Shown piece by piece: positions 48,090-58,426 of a stretch of DNA of 64,000 bases. Below the pieces are notes generated by a model. The model searched no databases, was not told where the DNA came from, and saw nothing but the letters and a program-made list of their open reading frames with translations. This DNA comes from Talpa occidentalis (taxonomy: Eukaryota > Chordata > Mammalia > Eulipotyphla > Talpidae), in assembly GCF_014898055.3 (NCBI RefSeq), contig NW_023602073.1, positions 20,011,784-20,075,783 on the forward strand, written 5' to 3'. A program made the position numbers and the translations under genes. The stretch's first letter is position 1. Each line of letters opens with the position of its first letter.

Positions 48090-49703
48090 GGAGAGGGGCG
48101 GAGCAACATGGCGGCGAGGAGACGCTGCGAGTAAGATCTCCCATTAAAAAAAGTTAATAGGGAGGAAAAGCGGCAGGTCCCAGTGAGAACTGGGACACGG
48201 AAGATAAACGGACGACTCCAGCAAACTACCCGAAGAGAAAGTTGCCATAAAAGAGGACCAGAAGATGGGCCTCCCCGGTGGCGCAGTGGTTGAGCGCTGG
48301 GTTGCGAAGCTGCTCGCGGCCTCTGCGGTGCCGGTTCGATCCCCGGCTGCTCCCCGGCCACTGGAGGAGGGTCCCGCATGGCGCGCAGACCTCTCCTGCC
48401 GCCCGCTGCTCCCCTCAGCAGTGTACTTCAGTCCTTCTGCCTGCTCTGCTCCCCGCTCTGGCTCTGGTGAATTCTCTCACCCTCCCGCGCTTCTGACTGT
48501 ACCCAGTGCATGTATAAACAAAACAAACAAACAAATAAATAAATAAATAAAACATGCCTCTATTAAAAAAAAAAAAAAAAAAAAGAGGACCAGAAGGGAG
48601 GGAAGCGCAGAACCCTGCTCCCCTCCCCCGCCCACAGAGGCGGCACTCTCCGACCAGCAGAGAGGAGGGAAACAACAAACCAAAACGGCCAACAAGAAAA
48701 ACGGACGCAGCAAGTGGGACTGTGAGTGGAAAGGAACTATTTCAGCCACCACACCCCGTGAACGGGAGCTGTGGAGAACCCTGCAGGATACGCCATGGAG
48801 GTGAGCTCCAGGCGCCATTAAAGAGAGCCCCGCCCCCCAGGAGGAGACCAGCCCCAGCACACAGCCCTGGCCGCCCGTTAAGCTTGCGCGGAAAGCGGCG
48901 CGCGGAAAAAGCAGACGCGGATCCGGATCGGATCACAGCTGCCCAGGTCCCTGCGCCTGCGACCTAGGCTTGGGGGGAGACCGCGGAGGCCCTCCCTGAG
49001 TGAGCAGGAACAAGGCGCCCAGGCAGGGAAGCGGGATTCAAAAGGCGCCATTCCCGCGCCACTGATCTGGGCTACAGCCCACGTCCTGGAACTGAGGGCT
49101 TTGGAACTGAGACCCGGGGCACGAAATTAGGGGCGTGGGTTCCCCACGACGGTGGGGCACAAGGCAGACACAGCACCCCAAAGCCGTTGAGGTGTACTCT
49201 ACCATCCCCGCTCTGCTCCCTGTCCCACGGGGTGGAAAATCAGCTCCCCAAGGGCTCTAGGAGAGATCTCTGGCGCCACCTAGCGACTTGAAGCCAGCAC
49301 AGGCTCCTGAAGGAGCTAGTGGCCAGCTGGGGAGTTAGCCCACACCAGGCCCCTTCCGAACAAGTAGTCTGAGCCCACAGGGAGAGCGAGCACCCACAGC
49401 CGGGGCAGACCAGGCGCGCAGAAGAGTGTGCCTGAGACCAGACGCGCAGGGAGTGTGTCCCACATCACCATTTTAGAACAGGGACATTTCTTCAGTAAAG
49501 ACTACCTGCAGAAGGCTTCCTCAGGAGCCAGAGGTGAGCGGGGGAAGTTCGCCCACGCCAGACCCCCTCTGGCCTGCAGTCCAAGCCCAGAGGAGAGCAG
49601 GAACCCACCGCCGGGGCACACCAGGCGCACAGGGGAGTGTGTCCCCACATCGGCATTTTAGAACAGGGACCTTTCTCCAGTAAAGACTGCTTGAAACTGA
49701 CAG
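48090..49703 (+). promoter_or_regulatory. L1 5'UTR with internal promoter
   Basis: GC- and CpG-rich, in strong contrast to the AT-rich surroundings; presumed internal RNA polymerase II promoter. Interrupted by the SINE at 48265-48583. Two related segments occur inside it, each ending with ACATCRNCATTTTAGAACAG before a CCAGTAAAGACT-type stretch (about 49400-49510 and 49590-49690), so it has a partial internal duplication. Confidence 0.75.
48265..48583 (+). repeat. Young tRNA-derived SINE inside L1 5'UTR
   Basis: Nearly consensus head (GGTGGCGCAGTGGTTGAGCG; GGTTCGATCCCCGG) with intact CpGs and the extended tail ACATGCCTCTATT before the A-run. Perfect target-site duplication AGAGGACCAGAAG at 48252-48264 and 48584-48596. 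Confidence 0.95.
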
Positions 49704-50816
49704 ATGACTCCTGGAAGAACAAGAGGGGAACAGAGAAGCCCACCCAAGATGCCGGCCAGTCCCAACAACACAGTGTCCCAACGCATACGGCAAATTAGAA
49801 AACAGACAGTAGGGAGGAGAAGAACCACACGCAACCTAGCAACTCTCCAGAGAAAAAGCACACCACAAAAAGAAAACCAGCCCCCAGATTGCAACGACAA
49901 TAACTTGGAAGAATTTCTGAGCCTTCCAGAAAGAGAATTTAAAATTGCCGTGATTAAAAAACTGACAGAAGTCATAAAGGAAAACAATGATAAGGGAAAA
50001 ATAATCAACGATCAGAAGAATGCAATTGAGTCCCTAGAGAGGGAAAACAATGGTCAGAAGAAAGAAATTGAGTCCCTAAAGAGGGAAGTAAAAGAAATGC
50101 AGGAGATCAAAGAATTAATGGAAGAACTAAAGAATTCTGGGAAAAGCAATGAAAGCAGAATAGATGAAATGGAAGAACGAATAAGTAATCTTGAAGACAC
50201 AGAAATAAAAAGAACCAAAACAGAAAAGGAAAGAGAAGTACGAAGGAAAAAGAACGAAGAAAGACTTCGGGAACTATCTGACTCCATGAGGAAAGGAAAT
50301 ATAAGAGTTATAGGAATACCAGAAGGAGAGGAGAGAGATGTAGGAACAGAGAAAATATTCAAAGAGATAATTGAAGAGAACTTCCCAAATGTGAAGAAGG
50401 AGCTGAAAATTGATATACAAGAAGCAAGAAGAACACCAAACTTCCACGACGAAAGGAAAAATACAGCAAGACACATAATAGTAAAGCTCCCAAGAATCCA
50501 GGACAAGGAAAAAATAATGAAGCTGGCAAGAGGGAAGAAACAGATAACATTCAAAGGAAAACCAATCAGGCTGACATCAGACTTCTCCGAAGAAACACTA
50601 CGGGCAAGGAGAGAGTGGAGGGACATAGTCAACAGACTCCAAGAAAACAGATGCCAACCAAGAATACTCTATCCCGCAAAGCTCTCCTTCCTCTTTGAAG
50701 AAAGAATATGGACCTTCCCAGACAAACAGAAACTCCGGAATTTCATCGCAACTAAACACCCACTCCAAAAAATACTACAAGGAGTCCTAAAGCCAGAACC
50801 TCAGAGGGACGAATAA
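49704..50816 (+). CDS. L1 ORF1 protein, intact
   Basis: RNA-binding, trimer-forming chaperone of the L1 ribonucleoprotein, 370 residues from this ATG or 355 from the ATG at 49749. Order: basic N-terminus, long coiled coil (about residues 70-190, rich in E/K with heptads), RRM-like domain around residues 200-290 (starting NIRVIGIPEGEE), and a basic C-terminal domain (RPT-like, with ITFKGKPIRLTSDFS and RREWRDIVNRL). Human ORF1p has 338 residues; the extra length here is partly a 42-base tandem duplication in the coiled coil (50013-50054 and 50055-50096). Fully open. Both start codons are plausible; I list the longer. Confidence 0.9.
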   Translation: MTPGRTRGEQRSPPKMPASPNNTVSQRIRQIRKQTVGRRRTTRNLATLQRKSTPQKENQPPDCNDNNLEEFLSLPEREFKIAVIKKLTEVIKENNDKGKIINDQKNAIESLERENNGQKKEIESLKREVKEMQEIKELMEELKNSGKSNESRIDEMEERISNLEDTEIKRTKTEKEREVRRKKNEERLRELSDSMRKGNIRVIGIPEGEERDVGTEKIFKEIIEENFPNVKKELKIDIQEARRTPNFHDERKNTARHIIVKLPRIQDKEKIMKLARGKKQITFKGKPIRLTSDFSEETLRARREWRDIVNRLQENRCQPRILYPAKLSFLFEERIWTFPDKQKLRNFIATKHPLQKILQGVLKPEPQRDE

Positions 50817-50888
50817 CAAGGAAAGAAGGCCAAAAAAAAAAAGTTATTAAAAGAATAAATAAATAAAATCAAAGGAAAGACAAACACA

Positions 50889-53800
50889 ATGGCAAATACA
50901 GATGTTAACATATCAATATTAACTCTAAATGTAAATGGACTAAACTCTGCAATAAAAAGACACAGAGTTGCAGCCTGGATTAAGAAACAAAACCCAACCT
51001 TTTGCTGTCTCCAGGAAACACATTTAGCTACAAAAGATAAAAATAGGCTCAAAGTTAAAGGATGGAAAACAATCCTACAAGCAAATGGACCAAAAAAGAA
51101 AGCAGGAACAGCTATACTTATATCAGATAAAACAGATTTCAAACTCAAAAAGATAAAAAGAGACCCCAATGGTCACTACATTATGATCAAGGGGACAATA
51201 CTTCAAGAAGAAGTAACACTCATTAACATATACTCACCAAACGAAGGAGCACCAAAATATATCAGACAACTGTTGTCCTCTCTGAAAACAGACATCAGAG
51301 AAAACACATACGTAGTGGGAGACTTCAACACACCACTATCAACAATGGATAGATCAACAAGACAAAAAATAAGTAAAGAAACCAAAGCTCTAAATAAGGA
51401 CCTAGAGCAATTGGGCTTAACAGACATCTATAGAACACTAAACCCCAAAAAAATGGAGTACCCATTTTTCTCAAGCGCACAAGGATCATTCTCCAGGATC
51501 GATCACATACTGGGGCACAAGACAAACATCAACAGATACACCAAGATTGAAATCATATCAACCATCTTTTCTGACCATGAAGGCATCAAACTAGAAATAA
51601 ACCATAAAAAGAAGGCAAGGAATTTTCCTACCTCATGGAGATTAAAAACCACACTACTGGAAGACCATTGGACTAATGAGGAGATCAAAGAAGAAATTAA
51701 AAAATTTTTTGAATTGAACGACAAGGAGGACACCAATATCCTAAATGTATGGGATGCAGCAAAAGCAGTAATAAGAGGAAAATATATAGCAATAGAAGCT
51801 CACATCAAGAAACAAGAAAGAATGCAAAGAAACAACCTAATCTCGAAGCTCAAAGATCTAGAAAAAGAACAACAAAAAAACCCCAAAACCAGTAGAAGAA
51901 AAGAAATAATAAAAACCAAAGCAGAAATAAATGAAATTGAAACTAAAAAAACAATCCAAAAGATCAATGAAACCAAGAGCTGGTTCTTTGAAGAAATCAA
52001 TAAAATAGACAAACCCCTAGCCAGGCTCACAAAGGAAAAAAGGGAGAAAGCACAAATAAACAGGATCATCAATGAAAGAGGAGAAATCACAATGGACACA
52101 GCAGAAATCAAAAGAATAATCAGTAACTACTATGAACAGTTATATGAAAACAAGTTTAACAATCTAGAGGAGATGGACAAATTCCTACAACTCTACAATC
52201 ACCCAAGCTAGATAAAGAAGAAATAGAACACCTAAACAGACCAATTACAAGCAGCGAAATTGAAATGGTAATCAAAAACCTCCCCAAAAACAAAAGCCCA
52301 GGACCTGATGGATTTACAATGAATTCTACCAAACATTCAGAGACGAATTAGTGCCTATCCTTCACAAACTCTTCCAAAAAATTGAGAAGGAAGGGACAAT
52401 ACCAAACACGTTTTATGAAGCCAACATTACACTAATACCAAAACCGAACAAGGACAACACAAAAAAGGAAAACTACAGGCCAAACTCCCTAATGAACACT
52501 GATGCAAAAATCCTCAATAAAATTTTAGCTATCAGAATCCAACAATGTATCCATAAGATAATTCACCACGACCAAGTAGGATTCATTCCAGGGGCACAGG
52601 GATGGTTTAACATCCGAAAATCAATCAACGTTATCCAACACATCAACAAAAAGAAATATAAAAACCATATGATAATATCAATAGATGCTGAGAAAGCTTT
52701 CGACAAAGTGCAACACCCATTCATGATAAAAGCCCTTGAAATTCTTGGGATACAAGGAACATACCTCAACATCATAAAGGCCATCTATGACAAGCCAACA
52801 GCCAGTATCATTCTCAATGGTGAAAAGCTGAAAGCAATTCCATTAAGATCTGGAACAAGACAAGGATGTCCACTCTCACCACTGCTTTTCAATATAATAC
52901 TAGAAGTCCTAGCCAGGGCAATAAGACAAGAGAAAGACATCCACGGAATCCAAATAGGAAAAGAAGAAGTCAAACTATCACTATTTGCAGACGATATGAT
53001 ATTATACATAGAGAACCCCAAAAACTCCATAGAAAAGCTAATTCAACTCATCAATCAGTTCAGTAAAGTGGCAGGATACAAAATCAACACGCAAAAGTCA
53101 GTAGCCTTCCTATACACAAACAATAAATCTGAAGAAGAAGAAATCAAAAAAACCATCCCTTTCGTTATTGAAAAAAAAAAATCAAATACTTGGGAATAAA
53201 TCTAACAAAAGAGGTAAAGGACCTATACAAAGAAAACTATAAAACACTGTTAAAAGAAATAGAAGAAGACACAAAGAAATGGAGAGACATCCCCTGCTCA
53301 TGGATTGGAAGAATAAACATTATTAAAATGGCCATCCTACCAAAAGCAATATACAGATTCAATGCTATTCCAATCAAAATTTCAATGTCATTCTTCAAAG
53401 AAATAGAACAATTATTGATGAAATTCATATGGAATCACAAAAAACCCCGAATAGCCAAAGCTCTCCTGAAAAAAAAAGAAGGGAATGGAGGCATCACACT
53501 CCCAGACTTCAAACTCTACTACAAAGCCATAATCATCAAAACTGCATGGTATTGGAACAAGAACAGACATACAGACCAATGGAATCGAATAGAAAATCCA
53601 GAAATAAACCCACAGATTTATGGTCAACTAATCTTTGACAAAGGAGCAAAGAATATGCATTGGAGCAAAGAAAGTTTGTTCAATAAATGGTGCTGGGAAA
53701 ACTGGGTCGCTACATGCAAAAGAATGAAGCTTGACCACTACCTCACACCATACACAAAAATCAACTCAAAATGGATTAAAGAACTAGACATAAGACCTGA

Positions 53801-54708
53801 AACCATAAAATATATAGAAGGAAATATAGGCGAAACACTACGTGATTTGCACATCAAAGACATCTTTACAGACACATCACCCAAGCAGTGATAGTGAAGG
53901 CAAAGATAAACAGCTGGGACTACATCAAATTAAAGAGCTTTTGCACAGCAAAAGAGACAATAACAAAACAAAGAGAAACCCCACCAACTGGGAGAACATT
54001 TTTGCACCCAACACTAATGATAAAGGACTGATCACAAAAATCTGCAAAGAGCTGATGAGACTCAACAACAAAGAAAATAATCCAGTCAAAAAATGGACAG
54101 AAGAGCTAAAAAGAAACTTCTCTGAAGAGGAAATGCAAATGGCCAACAGACATATGAAAAAATGTTCAACATCACTTGTCATCAGGGAAATGCAAATCAA
54201 AACTACCATGAGATACCATCTTACACCAGTGAGAATGGCACATATTAAAAAAACTAGCAACAACAAATGTTGGCGAGGGTGTGGAGAAAAAGGAACTCTT
54301 CTGCACTGTTGGTGGGAGTGCAAACTGGTCCAACCACTATGAAGAGCTGTGTGGAGATTTCTGGACCTACTAAACATAGAGCTTCCATATGATCCAGCAA
54401 TTCCACTCCTAGGTATTTACCCAAAGGACACAGAAACATCAACTCCAAAGAGCACCTGCACCCCTATGTTTATAGCAGCACTGTTTACAATAGCTAAGCT
54501 TTGGAAACAACCCAAATGCCCAAAAATAGACGACTGGATCAAGAAGATGTGGTACATATATACCATGGAATATTACTCAGTATTCAAAAAAGATAAACAC
54601 ATGCAATTTGCAGCAACATGGATGGCGCTGGAAGGGATCATGCTCAGCGAAATAAGCCAAAAAGAAAAAGAAAAATACCGGATGGTCTCACTCATAGCAG
54701 GAATCTAG
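50889..54708 (+). pseudogene. L1 ORF2 (endonuclease/reverse transcriptase), broken
   Basis: Would cut target DNA and reverse-transcribe L1 RNA. The first segment (50889-52211, 440 residues) holds the AP-like endonuclease with N14, E43 in LQETHL, the VVGDFN motif, SRIDHILG and SDHEG. The RT segment (52351-53199) has [12 protein letters not shown]. The C-terminal region has the cysteine/histidine cluster [18 protein letters not shown] (near 54270-54325). Lesions: single-base losses in A runs near 52205, 52318, 53171, 53884 and 53965, and a TGA in place of a conserved Trp codon at 54340-54342. After the TGA the same frame stays open to 54708. Not functional as written. Confidence 0.92.
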
Positions 54709-54932
54709 AAAACTTAAATAAGGGACCAGGAAAATGAATAACTATAAGAAAGTGAAAATCAAAATCAACAAAAAACTATGAACCAGAGACACTTTTAGGG
54801 GGGTGGGGGGCGGGAGGGGGAGGGATTGGGGTCAGAATGGGGGGCTGCAATTGTATGGGGAATATAACAATAAAATTTATAAAAATAAAAAAATAAAAAA
54901 AAATAAAAACACAATGAAAATCTGAAAAAAAA
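54709..54932 (+). other. L1 3'UTR with G-rich tract and A-rich tail
   Basis: Contains a purine tract of several G-runs (54799-54843) able in principle to form a G-quadruplex, as is usual in mammalian L1 3'UTRs, then AATATAACAATAAAATTTAT and an A-rich end. Confidence 0.8.
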
Positions 54933-54950
54933 AAAAGAAAAGCAAAATTG

Positions 54951-55200
54951 AAAACCTTTATCTAGACTGACAAACATAGAACTTACTCTAGTAAAATCAG
55001 AACTGGTGGAGGAGATGTTACAACTCATGCCACCAATACAAGGATCATAAGAAACTATTATGACTACAAATTTAATAACCTGTGGATCTGGATCCTTTCT
55101 AAGATATACACAAGATAACAAGACTCAATGATGAGGAAATAGAAAACCAACCAAAAGTCAGACACAACATTTGGCAACATTCAGTATCCTGTCATGATAA
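54951..55200 (+). repeat. Old sense L1 remnant, right part
   Basis: Continuation of the element at 47206-48089 (AAAACCTTTATCTAGACTGA, then AGAACTGGTGGAGGAGATG); paralog of about 6740-6990. Confidence 0.8.
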
Positions 55201-56482
55201 AAACTACAAAACAGGTGTATTGGAACATACTTCAGCATAATAAAGGCCATGTATGTAATCATGTTTTATTCAGGGACACCACACAAAGGGTCAATCCTTC
55301 CACTCAATATATATTGAAAGCAGAAGCACGTTTGGGAAAATCATATCCTCTGCTCACAAAGCAAAATTAACTTGGATTTTGTCATTTTCATGTTTATAAT
55401 TTTGATATTACTGTAAACTCAGAATTTTAGTGTTAGAGAAAATTTTAGAGATCATAATGGCCAACATCTAGCCCAAATAAAAACTGTGTCTTTCCACTTC
55501 TATGTAGCTGTGATGCAACCTCATCCTGAACATTTGTAGGATCTCAGTACATCTCTAGGACACCACGTTTACTAAATAAAGTTTAAACATTTTAGAGCTC
55601 ATCTTCATATTGAGCCAAACCTTCCTTCCTATTTATGTTTTTACTATTTCTTTTCTTAATATGTGGAAAAGCAGATATAGCATGGGTAATAGTAATCTTG
55701 AAATAGTAATCTTGAAATATAGGAAGCTGTCTTCATGATTTTCTGTAGTATTAAATATTGAAAGATTCTAAAATGTTCAATTTTCCTCATTTTTAATCTG
55801 TATGTCTTCCATGAAGTCAACAACTTGCAAGTCCACCTAATTTTATGACTTTTTTCAAAGACACATTTCTTTGTCGTTTCATGTCATCAGAAACTTATGA
55901 ATATTTTTCTCATTAAGCAAGAGAGAAGATTTATTCTGGAAATTCAGGAACACAGATACATGTACTGAATGGCTGACTTAAATTACACCTTTGTATACTA
56001 TTCTTAGTTCACAAATGTGCAATTAGTTGTATATTAACAAATAGCTGAATTATGGTGTTAAAATGATAGTTTACATAGAAACCATGATTCTATCTGTGGC
56101 ATCAAAAGATTGGAAAAACTCACATTGTGAAATATTAATAGGATGAAGATTAGTTTTGTGATAATGGAATATACGGTTGTTAACTATAATAATTTAGGCT
56201 TAACATTGAAATAATGAGTTTATTTTCATAAGAGTTCTTATGGTTATAGCAGACATATCATGGACCACACACAGATTAAAATATGGTTATTTTTTACTTC
56301 TTCACTCAAAGTGAAATCATATTGCCATTTATTTTTTGGATTCCAAGTAACCAAATGGCAATTACACCTTTTTAAAAATGGGGAAGTTTATTAGACATCA
56401 TAATATTATCTCTTAGAATTAAATTATTGCCTTGTTTATTCAATTAATGGAACTAACTTAAGTGTTTTGTGGATATTCTTTT
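55201..56482. other. OR-D to OR-E spacer, no gene
   Basis: The right part (55900-56460) is paralogous to 6960-7540. The part around 55400-55560 (AATTTTAGAGATCATAATGG) resembles an old dispersed repeat that I cannot name; it is missing from the A unit. Confidence 0.45.
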
Positions 56483-56748
56483 TTTTTAAATATTTATTTT
56501 TATTTATACAAGAAGCAGGGTACAGGCCAGATATGTGGGAGGGTGAAAGGATTCACCAGAGACAGCACAGGGAACAGAACAGGCAGACTGATGAAACACA
56601 CTGCTGAGGGGAGCAGTGGGCGAGACAGGAGAGGTCTGCTCACCATATCAGTTGCTCCAAGGCCTGCGGGGATCGAACCGGCACTGCAGAGGCTGCGGAC
56701 AGCTTCACGGCACTGTGCTCAATTGCCTACACCACCAGGGGGGCCCAG
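56483..56748 (-). repeat. tRNA-derived SINE
   Basis: Antisense copy; target-site duplication TGTGGATATTCTTTT at 56468-56482 and TGTGGATATTCTTTT at 56749-56763. Empty in the A unit near 7548. Confidence 0.92.
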
Positions 56749-56799
56749 TGTGGATATTCTTTTATCTAACACGTTATAATATTTTTCAGTAATTTGGCC

Positions 56800-57384
56800 C
56801 AACTACACGAATGCGTTGAAATTACAGGAAACTAGGTGTGAATGTTACATCAACTCAGCAAGAAAACAATCTGAGGAACAGTAAATATAATTGCAGGTTT
56901 TGGCCCCAGAGTATTTACCTAGAAGAACACCAAATACCCACTGCACCCCAACTCTGCTTATGCCAAGGACATATCATAGCCTAACCTCCAGAGGCCAAAG
57001 ATTGATATGGATTCATTTTTTCTCCACAGTTCAGGTTTTTCTGAATGTGACTGTCTTGCAGAGATTAGGACTGTGAACTAAGTGTTAGCTGCCCACACTG
57101 ACAGCTTCTCCTTCTGTTGATGGAAGATTTTCTTGAATATGCTCTGGTGAATTTCCTTAGGTTGTATAAAAACATAGATTACAATGAATATTGAAAACCC
57201 ATAAATAACTTAGTTTGGGTGAGATGATCAGCTACTGCCATTTAACTTGTAAAATATGAAATGATATGTATGAGTTATGATAATTTTAATGGAAGTTAGG
57301 AATCTGGGAGAGAACATTGAAAACTCCTTCCATTCCAGAATCATTTTATGGATGGTGATTCCCATTTTCTGTCAATGGGTTTCT
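56800..57384 (+). promoter_or_regulatory. Conserved upstream block of OR-E with candidate 5' exon
   Basis: Copy of the block at 7600. The donor position reads CTCTG|GTGAAT (57147-57148 GT kept, +5 G changed to A), a weaker donor. Truncated on the right by the SINE-associated deletion at about 57385. Confidence 0.45.
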
Positions 57385-57653
57385 TTTTTTTTTTTTTTAA
57401 AGATTTTTTTATTTATTTATACAAGCACTGGGTACAGTCAGAAGTGCGGGAGGGTGAGAGAATTCACCAGAGCCATAATGGGGAACAGAACAGGCAGAAG
57501 GACCAAAGTGCACTGCTGAGGGGAACATTGGGTGCGGCAGAAGTCTGTGCGCCATGTGAGACCCTTGCAGGTGGCCAAGGATGGAACTGGTGCTGCAGAG
57601 GCTGTGGGCAGCCTTATAGCCCAGTGCTCAACTGCTGCGCCACCGGGGAGGCC
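57385..57653 (-). repeat. tRNA-derived SINE without target-site duplication, at a deletion junction
   Basis: Antisense copy. Left flank GTCAATGGGTTTC matches about 30040 and right flank CTACAATTCATATTTATTTA matches about 32405 of the D unit, positions about 2.4 kb apart there. No repeated flank is seen. Confidence 0.85.
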
Positions 57654-58390
57654 CTACAATTCATATTTATTTAATATTTTATATAATTAGGTATTAGAGT
57701 AGAAATATTTTTCATGTATATATTAGCTATGTTATTTTCTCAAAAAAAAAAAAAACACGGGTGCAAGATCTATTCTACATTTCATTCGGGAAATTAACAT
57801 TTTTCAGATGAGTTTTGGAGTTTTATGTGAATTATACTGGTTATTTATATATCATAAGCATTGTAAAATTTCTATCAATTTTGTTTCATAATTCCATTCA
57901 AAAGAGAAAATACATAAAAATGAGTGATATTTCCCTCATACATAAAATAAAAATTAAATAGCAGTTATATAAAGCAATTGTTGATAGAATGGCATATGAT
58001 TAGGTAGAGTGATTCATGAAAAAGAATAAGAAGCTAAGAAACATTTGTAAATGCCATTGTATGGACTGGCAAACTCATGTAAATGAACATTGAATGTTCT
58101 GGCCCTCTATTAGTAAAATTATTTAAAGATTGTATTAATTTTATTATGTATATTATTTTTTCTTGTCTATGATGAAATGAGCAAGCAATACTATTTAGAA
58201 TCTTGTTTACCCCTGTTTCCATAACTGAGGCAAGTAAATGAAATTTCTTGACATGATTTTTAGTATCAGAACTACTTCATATTTGCGATGAAGTGTGATT
58301 TCTTCAAATGGCTTTTTGCCAAACTTGATTGAGTCCAGGTAGATTAGTAGGTTAATTAACTTTCAATATTCTTTCACGGGCTCAATTTGT
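57654..58390. other. OR-E proximal upstream sequence, no gene
   Basis: Homologous to 11150-11790, 24480-25445 and 32430-33098. Confidence 0.6.
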
Positions 58391-58391
58391 C

Positions 58392-58397
58392 TTGCAG
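58392..58397 (+). promoter_or_regulatory. Splice acceptor before OR-E coding exon
   Basis: TTGCAG after GCTCAATTTGTC; 29 bases before the ATG at 58427. Same position as in B and C. Confidence 0.6.
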
Positions 58398-58426
58398 CCA
58401 ACAATACTGGGAAATTAAGAAGGACT

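Larger units (their letters stand above)
48090..54932 (+). mobile_element. Full-length young L1
   Basis: About 6.8 kb (about 6.5 kb without its SINE). The 18-base target-site duplication AAAAGAAAAGCAAAATTG is perfect at 48072-48089 and 54933-54950. Order: CpG-rich 5'UTR, ORF1, 72-base gap, ORF2, 3'UTR, A-rich tail. The start GGAGAGGGGCGGAGCAACAT followed by GGCGGC includes a YY1-like site (ACATGGCGGC), as at the start of human L1. A perfect duplication and preserved CpGs point to a recent insertion. Confidence 0.95.

Noticed and set aside
48265..48360. Possible tRNA gene (A-box and B-box)
   Set aside because: It is the tRNA-derived head of a SINE, with SINE body, tail and target-site duplication; no cloverleaf with a proper anticodon arm and acceptor stem was seen.
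49658..50632. Antisense open frames across L1 ORF1
   Set aside because: Shadows of the A-rich ORF1 coding strand.
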